A DNA stretch of 64,000 nucleotides from Pseudomonas cerasi (GTDB lineage: Bacteria > Pseudomonadota > Gammaproteobacteria > Pseudomonadales > Pseudomonadaceae). Where the stretch lies: positions 2,947,001 through 3,011,000 of the forward strand of contig NZ_LT222319.1 of NCBI RefSeq assembly GCF_900074915.1. The letters run 5' to 3'. The notes beneath the pieces were generated by a model. It was given only the letters and a program-made list of their open reading frames with translations. It did not search any database and had not been told where the DNA came from. Below are positions 20,863 through 30,582 of the stretch, piece after piece; position 1 is the stretch's first letter; every line of letters begins with the position of its first letter. The position numbers and the translations under genes are program-made.

Positions 20863-21618
20863 ATGTCTGAATTCTGGAACAAGGCGTTCGATCTCAATGG
20901 CCGTTGTGCGGTCATCACCGGCGGAGCAGCCGGGATTGGCCTTGCCTGTGCCAGCCTGCTGGTCGCACGCGGCGCACGGGTCGCACTGCTGGACCGTGAC
21001 CCGGCAGTGGCCGAGGTTGCCGCCGGCCTGGGCAGCGGGCACCTCGGTATTGCCGTCGACCTGCGCCGGATCGATCAGGTCAACAGCACCATCGACAGCG
21101 TCTTCGAGCATTTCAAACGTATCGATTATCTGGTCAACAGTGCCGGGGTCGCCCTGCTGGACAAGGCTGTCGACGTCAGCGAAGAGGCCTGGGACACGAC
21201 GCTGGACATCAACCTCAAGGCCAGTTTCTTCGTCGCCCAGGCCTGTGCGCGACACATGCTCGGCCAAGGCAGCGGACGCATCGTCAACCTTGCCTCGCAG
21301 GCCGCGGTCATTGGCCTGGATAGGCACGTCGCCTACTGCGCGAGCAAGGCCGCAGTGGTCGGCATGACCAAAGTCCTGGCCATGGAGTGGGCGCCGCACA
21401 TCAACGTCAACGCCATCTCGCCCACCATCGTCGAGACCGCGCTGGGCAAAAAAGCCTGGGCGGGCGAAGTCGGAGAACGGGCCAAAACGCAGATCCCGGC
21501 AGGCCGCTTCGCCCAGCCGGAGGAAATAGCCGGGCTGGCCCTGTACCTGCTCAGCGACGCCGCCAGCATGATCACCGGCGAAAACGTAGTGATCGACGGC
21601 GGCTACAGCATCCAGTAA
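20863..21618 (+). CDS. SDR-family polyol dehydrogenase (GolD/DthD-like)
   Basis: This 251-residue short-chain dehydrogenase/reductase has the NAD-binding TGGAAGIGLA near residue 20, NSAG near 90, catalytic Ser in NLASQAA and YCASK for Tyr/Lys. The C-terminal MITGENVVIDGGYSI is classical. The start at 20863 has AGGAG 8 bases upstream; an upstream in-frame extension crosses the intergenic repeat and is not real. In the polyol operon its likely job is NAD-dependent oxidation of a tetritol or pentitol to the ketose, as in D-threitol and arabinitol dehydrogenases of this class. Exact substrate unknown. Confidence 0.88.
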   Translation: MSEFWNKAFDLNGRCAVITGGAAGIGLACASLLVARGARVALLDRDPAVAEVAAGLGSGHLGIAVDLRRIDQVNSTIDSVFEHFKRIDYLVNSAGVALLDKAVDVSEEAWDTTLDINLKASFFVAQACARHMLGQGSGRIVNLASQAAVIGLDRHVAYCASKAAVVGMTKVLAMEWAPHINVNAISPTIVETALGKKAWAGEVGERAKTQIPAGRFAQPEEIAGLALYLLSDAASMITGENVVIDGGYSIQ

Positions 21619-21646
21619 TTCATTTTCTGTCGTGAGGTTCATCGTC

Positions 21647-22762
21647 ATGTCCACCGCCACCGAACGCACTGCCGAACAACTTTCACCGGTCATCCCGAAA
21701 ACCATGCAGGCCGTGGTCTGCCACGGTCCGGAAGACTACCGGTTGGAAACCGTGGATGTGCCGACTCCCGGCCCCGACGAAATCCTGACCAAGGTCGAGC
21801 TGTGTGGCATCTGCATGGGCGACATCAAGACCTATCGCGGCGCACCCTCGTTCTGGGGCGATGCCGAGCAGCCTCGCTACGTCAAACCACCGATGATTCC
21901 CGGCCATGAATTCGTCTGTCGCGTGGTGGCGCTCGGCCCTGGTGCCGAAAAGCGTGGCGTGCAGATTGGCGACCGGGTGATCTCCGAACAGATCGTGCCG
22001 TGCTGGGGCTGCCGCTTCTGTAACCACGGACAGTACTGGATGTGCCAGAAGCACGACCTTTACGGCTTTCAGAACAACGTGCAGGGTGCCATGGCCCAGT
22101 ACATGATTTTTACCAGGGAAGGCATCATTCACAAGGTGCCCGACTCGATCGCCCCGGACGAAGCCATTCTCATCGAACCTCTGGCCTGCTCGTTGCACGC
22201 AGCCGAACGGGCCGATGTCGACTTCGACGACATTGTAGTCGTCGCCGGTGCCGGCACACTGGGCCTCGGGATCATTGGCGCAGTACGCATGCGCAACCCG
22301 AAAAAGCTCATCGTTCTCGACATGAAGCCCGAGCGCGCTGCCCTCGCCCTGCGCATGGGCGCCGATGAGGTGTGGAACCCGGCCGAGGTCGACGTGCAGG
22401 CGAAAATCCGCGAGATAACCGACGGCTACGGCTGCGACATCTATATAGAGGCCACCGGACACCACAAGGCCGTCAATCAGGGCCTGGCGATGCTGCGCAA
22501 ACTCGGACGCTTTGTCGAGTTCAGCGTATTCAACGATGAAGCCACGGTGGACTGGTCGATCATCGGTGACCGCAAGGAACTGGACGTACTCGGCTCTCAC
22601 CTCGGCCCCTACATGTACCCGCGCGCCATTGATTTTATCGGCAACCGCAAGATCGACATGCGCGACGTCGTCACGCACAAATTTCCCCTGGCGGAGTTCA
22701 AGGAGGCGTTTGCCGTCATGGAGCGCGGCGATAAATCATTGAAGGTGGTTCTGGAACCCTGA
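21647..22762 (+). CDS. Zinc-dependent medium-chain polyol dehydrogenase (erythritol/L-threitol dehydrogenase-like)
   Basis: This 371-residue MDR-family alcohol dehydrogenase has catalytic-zinc residues in VELCGICMGDIK and PGHEFVC. The four structural-zinc cysteines lie in CWGCRFCNHGQYWMC, and the Rossmann motif is GAGTLGLGIIG. The ATG at 21647 is chosen over the GTG at 21632 because GAGG lies 9 bases upstream of it. Next to a DhaKL kinase and an RpiB-type isomerase it resembles the EltD enzyme of the mycobacterial tetritol pathway, which oxidises erythritol or L-threitol to erythrulose. That assignment is from memory of the family and context, not from alignment. Confidence 0.85.
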   Translation: MSTATERTAEQLSPVIPKTMQAVVCHGPEDYRLETVDVPTPGPDEILTKVELCGICMGDIKTYRGAPSFWGDAEQPRYVKPPMIPGHEFVCRVVALGPGAEKRGVQIGDRVISEQIVPCWGCRFCNHGQYWMCQKHDLYGFQNNVQGAMAQYMIFTREGIIHKVPDSIAPDEAILIEPLACSLHAAERADVDFDDIVVVAGAGTLGLGIIGAVRMRNPKKLIVLDMKPERAALALRMGADEVWNPAEVDVQAKIREITDGYGCDIYIEATGHHKAVNQGLAMLRKLGRFVEFSVFNDEATVDWSIIGDRKELDVLGSHLGPYMYPRAIDFIGNRKIDMRDVVTHKFPLAEFKEAFAVMERGDKSLKVVLEP

Positions 22763-22802
22763 TCCGCCCGATCCTTATAAAAAGAACACAGGAAATCGCG
22801 TT

Positions 22803-23804
22803 ATGAACCGAGTGATAAACGATCCGGACCAGGTGGTCGAGGACATGCTGCGCGGCATTCTGGTAGCGCACCCCGAACTGTCGCAAAGTGACGGTAATCC
22901 ACGGGTCATCAGCAAAACCCGGCCTTCGGAGCAAGGGCGCGTCGGTATCGTTACCGGCGGCGGCTCGGGTCATGAACCGGCCTTTCTCGGCTATGTCGGT
23001 CCAGGGCTGGTAGATGCGGTAGCGGTCGGCGAGATTTTTTCCTCGCCTACTGCCAAGAGCTTTTTCGACGCCTTTCGCGCGGCCGATCACGGTGCAGGCA
23101 TCGCCTGCCTGTACGGCAACTACGCGGGCGACAATATGAACGTGAAGCTGGCGATGAAAATGGCCGCCAGCAAAGACCTGCAAGTGCGCACCGTGGTGGC
23201 CAACGACGATGTGGCCTCGGCGCCGAAAGCCGATATCGCCAAGCGACGCGGAGTGGCCGGGGAAATTTTCATGTGGAAGGTCGGCGGCGCTGCGGCCGCG
23301 CACGGTTACGATCTGGACGGTGTGATCCGTGTCGCGCAAAAGGCCGTGGATCAATGCCGATCCATCGGTATCGGCCTGACGCCCTGCACCATCGCGGCGG
23401 TCGGCAAACCCAACTTTCAGATCCCAGACGGCAAAATGGAGCTGGGCATCGGTCACCATGGCGAACCGGGTATCGAAGTCATCGACATCGAGTCTGCGGC
23501 GGCCATGGCAGAACGCATGCTCGCGCCGATTCTGGCCGACCGGGATTTCAGCGTGGACGACAGCGTAGTCGTGCTGGTTTCAGGCCTCGGAGCAACACCG
23601 GTAATGGAACTCTACGTGTTCTACGCCGAAGTGGAGCGTCTGCTCAAGGCTCGGGGCTTGAAAATCCATCGTTGCTACGTGGGCAATTACTTCACGTCGC
23701 TGGAGATGATGGGGGTAACCCTGACGCTGCTTGGCCTGGACGCCGAACTGAAAACCCTGATCGACCACCCTTGCCGTTCCATCGGCATGACCCAGGCGGA
23801 GTGA
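22803..23804 (+). CDS. dhaK: Dihydroxyacetone kinase-family subunit DhaK (probable tetrulose kinase, substrate subunit)
   Basis: This 333-residue DhaK-type subunit has the glycine-rich GIVTGGGSGHEPAFLGYVG and the substrate-binding histidine region MELGIGHHGEPG, whose His forms a hemiaminal with the keto group of the substrate. It pairs with DhaL, encoded 3 bp downstream. No DhaM phosphotransferase gene is nearby, so phosphorylation should use ATP instead of PEP. In this operon the natural substrate is more likely erythrulose than dihydroxyacetone; that is inference. The ribosome site is ACAGGAAA before the ATG. Confidence 0.88.
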   Translation: MNRVINDPDQVVEDMLRGILVAHPELSQSDGNPRVISKTRPSEQGRVGIVTGGGSGHEPAFLGYVGPGLVDAVAVGEIFSSPTAKSFFDAFRAADHGAGIACLYGNYAGDNMNVKLAMKMAASKDLQVRTVVANDDVASAPKADIAKRRGVAGEIFMWKVGGAAAAHGYDLDGVIRVAQKAVDQCRSIGIGLTPCTIAAVGKPNFQIPDGKMELGIGHHGEPGIEVIDIESAAAMAERMLAPILADRDFSVDDSVVVLVSGLGATPVMELYVFYAEVERLLKARGLKIHRCYVGNYFTSLEMMGVTLTLLGLDAELKTLIDHPCRSIGMTQAE

Positions 23805-23807
23805 ACC

Positions 23808-24452
23808 ATGAGCGAGCAATTCTCTACCCAACATGGCACTGCCATCGTTGCCGACCTGGTGAGCGTGATCGTCGCCAACCGCGAATACCTCAGCGAAGTG
23901 GATGGCGCGATCGGTGACGGCGACCATGGCATCAATATGGCCAAGGGCTTCGCCCACTGCGGCCGTACCATCGAAGACCGCCAATTGAGCCTCGCCGAGG
24001 CGCTGGATGAGCTGACCCTGAGCCTGATGGAAGGCATCGGCGGATCCATGGGCCCGCTGTATGGCAGCCTGTTTATCGGCATGGCCGATCAGGTACGCGG
24101 CTGCGAGGAGATCGATGCCGCGGCCTTCGCCAAACTGCTGCGTGGCGGCCTCACTTCACTGCAGGACATCACCGAAGCCGGCGTCGGCGATAAATGCCTG
24201 ATGGATACACTGATTCCGGCCGTCGAAGCCTTTGAGCAGGCCCACGCCCGGGGTGAATCATTCAGTGCAGCGCTCGATGCAATGAAAAGCGCAGCATCAC
24301 AAGGGCGCGATTCCACCCGCGATCTGATCGCGAAGATAGGCCGGGCGAGTCGCCTCGGCGAACGCTCGCTCGGCGTGCTGGATGCAGGCGCGGTGTCGTG
24401 CTGCCTGATACTGACGCAACTGGCGGATTCAGTGCAGCCGAGGCTGGTATGA
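23808..24452 (+). CDS. dhaL: Dihydroxyacetone kinase-family subunit DhaL (ATP-binding subunit)
   Basis: This 214-residue DhaL-type subunit carries the magnesium-nucleotide motif AIGDGDHGINMAKGF, the phosphate-binding MEGIGGSMGPLYGSLF, and GVGDKCLMDTLIP with the conserved aspartate. With DhaK it forms a two-component kinase. The start lies 3 bp after the DhaK stop, so the two are coupled. It is the last gene of the operon; a LysR remnant follows. Confidence 0.88.
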   Translation: MSEQFSTQHGTAIVADLVSVIVANREYLSEVDGAIGDGDHGINMAKGFAHCGRTIEDRQLSLAEALDELTLSLMEGIGGSMGPLYGSLFIGMADQVRGCEEIDAAAFAKLLRGGLTSLQDITEAGVGDKCLMDTLIPAVEAFEQAHARGESFSAALDAMKSAASQGRDSTRDLIAKIGRASRLGERSLGVLDAGAVSCCLILTQLADSVQPRLV

Positions 24453-24524
24453 GCGGCTATATGACAGTCCAGTGTAAATAGGCACCTTCATTCATGAAGC
24501 AGGTTCATGAGCTTATGCTGATAA

Positions 24525-24740
<216 letters not shown>

Positions 24741-24822
24741 TTGATTGCGGCCGTCATTCTGTTAAATCTCATTAACGACCAAATGACCTGACGGCGCTTG
24801 GCTGGCAGGCTGATGCGGCGGC

Positions 24823-25620
24823 TCAGGCGAAGGCGAACGGTCCTTCAAATCGACCTATCGGCACCCAGTGGGTAATAAGATCGGTGTCGGCCTTCCAGTG
24901 GTGCAGCAACAGCGCGGGAGGCTCGACATAGGAAGCGTCGGCAGCATCCGGGCGCAGTTGCAAGGCAATGGCCGTCGTCGTGCTCGGGGCCGTGCACATC
25001 AGCGTGCCGCCAAAGCGCAGCTGCATGAAACGATGAATATGACCGCAGACGATTCGCTCGACAGCCGGGTATCTGGAGACCACCTCGGCCAGCCGCTCGC
25101 CCCTTTCACAGCGATAGGCGTCGATGCAGTGAATGCCACTTGAAAACGGCGGCTGATGCATCATGATCAACGTCGGTTTGTCAGGCTCCAGCGCCAGTGT
25201 ACGATCCAGCCATTGGGTGGCGGTATCGGTCATGTCGCCGTGGTGCTGGTCGGGCACGCTGATATCCAGCCCGATGATGCGCATCGGCGCGGAACCCGAG
25301 TCGACGAAGCTGCAGTTTTCCTCATTGATGAAGTAATCGTGCTCCGGGAAGGCACTACGCAGGTTCTGCCGATGATCATGGTTGCCCGGTATCATCAAAA
25401 GCCTCTGGCGCAGCGGCTGCAGGAGCTCTCGGGCCATTGCGTACTCCTCGGGTCGCCCCTCGTCCACCAGATCACCGCTGAACAGGATCAGATCAGGCGC
25501 CGGATCCAGGGCGTTTATCGTTTCGACGGCAGCCGCCAGCATTGCATTCGAATCGACAACGCCTTGATAGAGTAGCCCTCTGGGTCGTACATGCGTGTCA
25601 GAAATGTGCGCTATCAGCAT
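24823..25620 (-). CDS. Metallophosphoesterase (CpdA-like phosphodiesterase)
   Basis: This 265-residue calcineurin-type phosphoesterase carries the full metal-binding set: ISDTHVRP, FSGDLVDEG, PGNHDHRQNL, MMHQPPF and CGHIHRFM. Length and motif order match the class III cyclic nucleotide phosphodiesterase/GpdQ-like group. Actual substrate (cAMP, glycerophosphodiester or other) cannot be told from sequence. It stands alone on the minus strand, 120 bp after the AhpD-like gene. Confidence 0.85.
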   Translation of the reverse strand: MLIAHISDTHVRPRGLLYQGVVDSNAMLAAAVETINALDPAPDLILFSGDLVDEGRPEEYAMARELLQPLRQRLLMIPGNHDHRQNLRSAFPEHDYFINEENCSFVDSGSAPMRIIGLDISVPDQHHGDMTDTATQWLDRTLALEPDKPTLIMMHQPPFSSGIHCIDAYRCERGERLAEVVSRYPAVERIVCGHIHRFMQLRFGGTLMCTAPSTTTAIALQLRPDAADASYVEPPALLLHHWKADTDLITHWVPIGRFEGPFAFA

Positions 25621-25740
25621 TCCATTACCTCAATCGTGACCAGGTCGCTTATCCACTAGTACAGCGAACCAGCAACGACCGGGCCAGACTTTGCCCCGGC
25701 CATTACTGAAGCGCGGCAGCGATTGAGAACACCGCAGTCT

Positions 25741-26328
25741 TTAAACCTCTGGAAACACTGGTTCTCCCAGATTGAGCATCAGCCGGTTCGCCCACGCGAA
25801 TATCGAGATGGCGTGAATCAGGTCCAGCACCTGTGTATCGTCCAGCCCATGCTCGTACAGCGCCTGGATATGCCCGGCGTTGAGCGAGGCCGGTTCGAGT
25901 GTCAGGTCGATGGCGAACTGCACGATGGCTTTTTCACGCGCGGTCGTACCTGCCGTATGGGGGTCGGCAAATACCTGGGCGATAACATCATTGCGCTTGG
26001 CCAGTTGTTCGAAGCGTTGCGCGTGCACTGACGCGCAGTACACGCAGCGGTTGATCCGCGACACGACAGTGCTCGCCAGCTCCCGCTCGGCGCGCGACAG
26101 GCCACCCGGTGCATACATGATCGCGTTGAACGCCTGTGAGCGCTGACGAAGGATGTCAGGGTGATGTGCCAAGGTCAGATAGTAATCCGAGGTCTTGGCC
26201 TGCGGGTGGCTTTCTTCAAGCACCGCAACCTGCCCAGCGGTCGCGCTGTTCAGGTCCACGGTTGGCAGCCAGGCTTTCCAGCCTAGTACCTGATTGGTGA
26301 AACCTTCAATTTCAATCAGTTCGCTCAT
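25741..26328 (-). CDS. AhpD-like alkylhydroperoxidase-domain protein (Avi_7169-type)
   Basis: This 195-residue protein belongs to the carboxymuconolactone decarboxylase/AhpD superfamily. The peroxidase-type redox motif is CVYCASVHAQRF, preceded by LSRAERELASTVVSRIN. Its start overlaps the stop of the preceding CMD-domain gene by one base (TGATG). Paired AhpD-like and CMD-like proteins encoded with a peptide-type ABC transporter and a flavin enzyme are a recurrent arrangement; a role in detoxifying or processing the imported compound is possible but unproven. Last gene of the operon that starts at 33927. Confidence 0.8.
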   Translation of the reverse strand: MSELIEIEGFTNQVLGWKAWLPTVDLNSATAGQVAVLEESHPQAKTSDYYLTLAHHPDILRQRSQAFNAIMYAPGGLSRAERELASTVVSRINRCVYCASVHAQRFEQLAKRNDVIAQVFADPHTAGTTAREKAIVQFAIDLTLEPASLNAGHIQALYEHGLDDTQVLDLIHAISIFAWANRLMLNLGEPVFPEV

Positions 26329-26855
26329 CAGGCTGCTCCGGCAGACTTTAACGCATCCAGCCCTGCGGCCAGACGCACTTGATAGGACAGGAATGCGATC
26401 AGTTGTGCCAGCACTACGATTTCAGCGGTGCTCAGGCCCTGATGTTGCAGCGCCTGCAGCGCGCTTTGATCGCCGTGTACCGGAGACTCGATCAAGGTCC
26501 GCGTGAAGCGCAGGATCGCCGCCAGACGTGGGTCTTCCAGCAGATCGATTCGGCTGGCGTCCACATCGGCCAGCACATTTGCCTCGGCGCCTGCCGTCTG
26601 CAACTGCGACAGGTAATACCCGCTCAGAGTCGGCTGCGCGCTCAGCAGCGTTGCGTAATACGCCACCCAAAGGCGTTCGCTCAGTGACAGGTTGTGTGCC
26701 AGTGCCGGGTCGAAAAACAAGTCCTGACTGCCCTGGGTTGCCAGGGCCACCTTGTCCCGCGCATGACGAACCGCGTGCAGCGGACTGCCGGGTGCAATGC
26801 CCAACAGGCTATCGAGGGTGTCCGGAGTCGTTGAATGTTCAGTGGTCGATGTCAT
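26328..26855 (-). CDS. CMD-domain protein (Avi_7170-type)
   Basis: This 175-residue protein is related to the carboxymuconolactone decarboxylase/AhpD fold, with the helix LAHNLSLSERLWVAYYATL and the C-terminal segment LSTAEIVVLAQLIAFLSYQV. Unlike its neighbour it lacks a CxxC motif, so it cannot be a redox peroxidase of the usual type. It is coupled to the downstream AhpD-like gene by a one-base overlap and lies 70 bp after the binding-protein gene. Function unknown; it may pair structurally with the AhpD-like protein. Confidence 0.75.
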   Translation of the reverse strand: MTSTTEHSTTPDTLDSLLGIAPGSPLHAVRHARDKVALATQGSQDLFFDPALAHNLSLSERLWVAYYATLLSAQPTLSGYYLSQLQTAGAEANVLADVDASRIDLLEDPRLAAILRFTRTLIESPVHGDQSALQALQHQGLSTAEIVVLAQLIAFLSYQVRLAAGLDALKSAGAA

Positions 26856-26925
26856 GACAGGTCCTGCAATGCTGTGGTTGCATTCGCGCAGCCGCTGGCA
26901 AAAGCGGCGCGTTCATGAAAGAGAA

Positions 26926-28491
26926 TCAAGGCTGCTCGGTGACCATGGTCGCTGCAGTGCGGTCGCTGACCAGCGGCTCGACCTTGAGGCCTTTGCGCGC
27001 TGCCCAGATGTTCTGGTAATGGAACAGCGGGATGATGCCGACGTCGTCACTGACAATCTGCACCGAGTCCTGGAGAATCTTGCGGCGCTTGGCCTCGTCG
27101 AACTCAGCGGTCGAATCAGCCAGGGCCTTGTCCACCAGCGGATTGCTGTAATGCCCCCAGTTGGAAGCGCCCTGCCCTTTGCTGCTGTCGACCGTGGTCA
27201 GAATATTGGTCAGGGCATACGCCGCCTCGCCGGTGCCATTGCCCCAGGCAATCACGCTGATCGCCAGTTCATTCTTGTTGGCCTTGCCCGCGTACACCGC
27301 CCACGGCAATACCTCCAGCTGGACCTTGACGCCGATCCGCGTCCAGAACTGCGCCACTGCCTGCATGACTTCCGGCGCTTGCGGGTAACGGTCGCCCGGT
27401 ACGTGAACGGTCATTTGAAAGCCTTCGGGAAAGCCTGCCTGCGCCAACAGATCCTTGGCCTGTTTGACGTCATAGGGAATGTTCTTGATCTGCGGGTTGT
27501 AACCGAACGTATTGGCCGGCATCCATTGATTGGCTTCGGTAACGGTGCCCTGCATGATGCGTTCGTTGATGGCCGGGCGGTTGATGGCCAGGGACAGCGC
27601 CTTGCGCACCCGCACATCCAGCAGCGGGTTTTCGGCCAGCGGCTTGCCCGCGTTGTCGCGAATGAACTCGTTCGGGCCGGCGCGGAAACTCGGCTGAATG
27701 ATCAGCGCACGCAGCCCCTGATAGGCGAAGACATTGACGTTCGGCGTTTTGCGCAGGCGCTCCACATCAGTAGGCGATACCTTGTCGATCACGTCGACAT
27801 CGCCCGCCAGCAAGGCTGCAGTACGGTTGGCGGCGTTGGCGATGAAACGGAAATCAACCTTGTCCCAGGTCGGTTTGCCACCCCAGTAACTGTCATTGCG
27901 AGCGAATATCGTGCGATCACCCGGCACGAACGAGACAAACCGGTAAGGTCCGGTGCCAATCATCGCCTTGCCCGAGTTGTAATCGGCGCTGCTGGCTGCC
28001 GCACCGGCGTGGCGACTGACGATATAGATCGAATCGACGTCCGGCAGCAGATTGGCGTTGGGCGAACGGGTCTTGATGATCAGTGTGTGATCGTCCTTGG
28101 CCTTGACCGATTCCACGGTACGCATGGCCCCTGCGTAAGAGGCCACGCTGCCGGGTACGTTTCGCGCGCGCTCGAAGGAGAAGACCAGATCATCGGCGGT
28201 CAGCGGCGTGCCATCCTGCCATTTGACGTCATCACGCAGGGCGAACTCCCAGGTGGTGTCGTCCACGACCTTCCAGCTCTTGGCCAAGCCTGGCAGGGTC
28301 TTGTCATCACGGCGGCTGACCAGCGATTCGAAGGCATGCAACGCTACCGAACGGTCTCCGGCATAGTTATTGAGCTGTGGATCGAGGGACGAGACCGGGT
28401 CGGCATAGCCGATGCGCAAGTCCTGTGCCGTGACACTGCCGGCGGCCAGCAGCAGGGCCGACGCTAACAACGAACGAACGAGTGGTTTCAT
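26926..28491 (-). CDS. Dpp/Opp-family ABC transporter substrate-binding protein
   Basis: This 521-residue periplasmic binding protein of family 5 has a Sec signal (LLASALLLAAGSVTAQ), then LRIGYADPVSSLDPQLNN and the family pattern WEFALRDDVKWQDGTPLTAD. Such proteins bind peptides, nickel, or other amphipathic small molecules. It lies downstream of fused ATPases and two permeases and completes a five-part importer. The presence of a flavin monooxygenase and CMD/AhpD proteins in the operon suggests a substrate other than simple peptides. The KPN_01854-type group of binding proteins is a candidate family, but this was not tested. Confidence 0.88.
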   Translation of the reverse strand: MKPLVRSLLASALLLAAGSVTAQDLRIGYADPVSSLDPQLNNYAGDRSVALHAFESLVSRRDDKTLPGLAKSWKVVDDTTWEFALRDDVKWQDGTPLTADDLVFSFERARNVPGSVASYAGAMRTVESVKAKDDHTLIIKTRSPNANLLPDVDSIYIVSRHAGAAASSADYNSGKAMIGTGPYRFVSFVPGDRTIFARNDSYWGGKPTWDKVDFRFIANAANRTAALLAGDVDVIDKVSPTDVERLRKTPNVNVFAYQGLRALIIQPSFRAGPNEFIRDNAGKPLAENPLLDVRVRKALSLAINRPAINERIMQGTVTEANQWMPANTFGYNPQIKNIPYDVKQAKDLLAQAGFPEGFQMTVHVPGDRYPQAPEVMQAVAQFWTRIGVKVQLEVLPWAVYAGKANKNELAISVIAWGNGTGEAAYALTNILTTVDSSKGQGASNWGHYSNPLVDKALADSTAEFDEAKRRKILQDSVQIVSDDVGIIPLFHYQNIWAARKGLKVEPLVSDRTAATMVTEQP

Positions 28492-28542
28492 GGGTGATTC
28501 CTTGTACGCAATGGCAGAAGGTGACGGGTTTGAGGTGCCCGT

Positions 28543-30582
28543 TCAGCGTTGGTCATTCAGGTGACAGGCGCTCTGGTGATTCGGCGAAACCTCCCGCAGC
28601 GCTGGAACTTCCTCGCGACAGCGCGCCATGGCGTGCGGGCAGCGAGGGTGGAAATGACACCCGGCAGGCGGGTTAAGCGGGCTGGGGATTTCCCCTTGGA
28701 TCGCGTCATAACGGGTACTGCGAATATCGAAGCGCGGGATCTGCGCCAGCAAAGCCTGGGTGTACGGGTGATTGGCCCGCGCGAACAGGTCATCGACCGA
28801 TGCTGTCTCGACCACACGACCCAGGTACATCACGATGACGCGGTCGCAGAGGTGCTCGACGACGCCCAGGTCATGACTGATAAACAGATAGGTCAGGCCC
28901 AGTTCGTCACGCAGGTCCATGAACAGATTGAGGATCTGCGCCTGAATCGACACGTCCAGCGCTGCCACCGACTCGTCGCACACCAGCAGTTCCGGTTGCA
29001 CCGCCAGCGCACGGGCAATCCCGATGCGCTGACGCTGGCCACCGCTGAACTGATGCGGATAGCGCTGACGCAATTGCGGGCTGAGCCCGGCACGCTGCAA
29101 TTGCGCACTGACGTAATCATCTGCGCCCTTGCGGTCGGTCAGGCCGTGCAACAGCGCACCTTCGCCGACGATCCGGTCGACCCGCAGACGCGGGTTGAGG
29201 CTCGACGACGGGTCCTGAAAAATCATCTGCACTTTCAGGCGCAGCGCCTTGCGCTCACGTGTGGTCAGGCTGTCCAGCGGCCTGCCGTCCACCGACGTGG
29301 TGCCTGAAGAGACCGGCAGCAGCCCGGCAACCATGCGACCCAGGGTCGATTTGCCACAGCCTGACTCGCCCACCAGCCCGACCACTTCACCGCGCATGAT
29401 GCGCAGATCGACACGATCCACCGCATGGGTCAGCGGTTTTGCACGGGTAAGGTGCAGCCGTTGCAGGAGCCCCTGAAGGGAGCGCTTATCCACGGCTTTG
29501 CCGAAGGTCTTGCTGACCTGATGCAGCTCGATGAGGGGAATCTGATCACTGGGCATCGGCCGCTCCTGGGTGAAAACAGCGAACCATCTGGCCCGGTCGT
29601 GCCTCGTGGGGTTGAGGCTCCTGCGCACAGACCTGCGAGGCTCCTGCGCACAGACCTGCGAGGCTCTGGGGCAACGCGCCGCGAAAGCACAACCGACCGG
29701 CATCGACAGCAGGTCGGGTGCCATGCCCGGGATCTGCCGCAGGCGCTGGCCGCGCTGGTTGCGACTTGGCAGGCTGTCGATCAGCCCTTGTGTGTAGGGG
29801 TGTTGCGGGCGATCCAGTACATCGGCGACCGAACCCTGCTCGACGATGCGTCCGGCGTACATCACCGCCACATCGTCAGCCAGCCCCGCGATCACGGAAA
29901 GATCATGGGTGATCCAGATCAGCGAGGTGCCCTGCTCGCGCACCAGCTTCTGCACTTCACTGAGAATCTGCGCCTGAATGGTCACATCCAGCGCCGTGGT
30001 CGGCTCATCGGCAATGATCAGGTCCGGTGCATGCAGCAGCGCGATGGCAATCGCCACCCGCTGGCGCATACCGCCAGACAACTGATGCGGATAGGCGCGC
30101 AGACGTTCTTCCGGGCTGGCGATGCCCATCAGCGCCAGCGTGCGGCTGGCATGTTCGCGGGCCTCGCGCTTGCTCAGCGGGCTGTGCGCACGTACGGCCT
30201 CGATCATTTGCGTGTCGACCCGCAGCACCGGATTGAGGGTCATCATCGGGTCCTGAAAGATCATCGCTACCCGGTTGCCCTGAATGTCACGCAGTTGCGA
30301 GGCAGACAGTCTGGTCAGATCGCGCCCCTTGAACAGCACCTGGCCGCCGCTGATGCGCCCAGGTTCATCGACAAGACCGAGGATCGAAAAGCCGGTGACC
30401 GACTTGCCCGAACCGGACTCACCCACCAGGCCCAGAATGCGTCCCGGCTGTACCCGCAGCGAAACGTTGCGCACCGCTGGCAGCACACCGGCGCGGGTAT
30501 GAAACGAAGTGCACAGGTCGCGCACATCCAGGGTCGGCTGTTGGGCTGCGTCAGGTGCAGGCGACATTTCAGACACGCTCAT
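28543..30582 (-). CDS. Dpp-type ABC transporter ATPase, two subunits fused in one reading frame
   Basis: This 679-residue ORF joins a DppD-like ATPase (Walker [14 protein letters not shown], signature LSGGMRQR, Walker [12 protein letters not shown]) to a DppF-like ATPase ([31 protein letters not shown]). Each has the CxF..RCP oligopeptide C-terminal motif. The join is at a 23-bp tandem duplication (29614-29659). With one repeat unit removed, the first ATPase would end normally in [12 protein letters not shown], and the second would begin at an ATG (MPSDQIPL) overlapping that stop. The fusion therefore arose by duplication, and it replaces the last 20 or so residues of the first ATPase, including its final Cys of the C-terminal motif, with an out-of-frame linker. 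It overlaps the permease gene upstream by 4 bp. Confidence 0.88.
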   Translation of the reverse strand: MSVSEMSPAPDAAQQPTLDVRDLCTSFHTRAGVLPAVRNVSLRVQPGRILGLVGESGSGKSVTGFSILGLVDEPGRISGGQVLFKGRDLTRLSASQLRDIQGNRVAMIFQDPMMTLNPVLRVDTQMIEAVRAHSPLSKREAREHASRTLALMGIASPEERLRAYPHQLSGGMRQRVAIAIALLHAPDLIIADEPTTALDVTIQAQILSEVQKLVREQGTSLIWITHDLSVIAGLADDVAVMYAGRIVEQGSVADVLDRPQHPYTQGLIDSLPSRNQRGQRLRQIPGMAPDLLSMPVGCAFAARCPRASQVCAQEPRRSVRRSLNPTRHDRARWFAVFTQERPMPSDQIPLIELHQVSKTFGKAVDKRSLQGLLQRLHLTRAKPLTHAVDRVDLRIMRGEVVGLVGESGCGKSTLGRMVAGLLPVSSGTTSVDGRPLDSLTTRERKALRLKVQMIFQDPSSSLNPRLRVDRIVGEGALLHGLTDRKGADDYVSAQLQRAGLSPQLRQRYPHQFSGGQRQRIGIARALAVQPELLVCDESVAALDVSIQAQILNLFMDLRDELGLTYLFISHDLGVVEHLCDRVIVMYLGRVVETASVDDLFARANHPYTQALLAQIPRFDIRSTRYDAIQGEIPSPLNPPAGCHFHPRCPHAMARCREEVPALREVSPNHQSACHLNDQR
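29614..29659. repeat. 23-bp tandem duplication (two units plus 6 bp of a third)
   Basis: The 23-base unit at 29614-29636 is repeated exactly at 29637-29659, then GAGGCT follows as a partial third copy. Because 23 is not a multiple of three, the second unit changes the reading frame and joins two ATPase coding regions. It looks like a slipped-strand or replication-duplication event. Confidence 0.9.

Noticed and set aside
22803..24452. Glycerol fermentation (PEP-dependent DhaKLM)
   Set aside because: No DhaM or glycerol dehydrogenase gene is present, while polyol importer, RpiB-type isomerase and two dehydrogenases are; an ATP-dependent tetrulose kinase fits better.
26797..28467. 556-codon plus-strand frame opposite the binding protein
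   Set aside because: The minus strand encodes a complete signal-peptide-bearing binding protein; the plus frame shows no domain.
29614..29659. Short tandem repeat considered as a CRISPR or regulatory array
   Set aside because: Two abutting units with no spacers, inside a coding frame; a duplication explains it.
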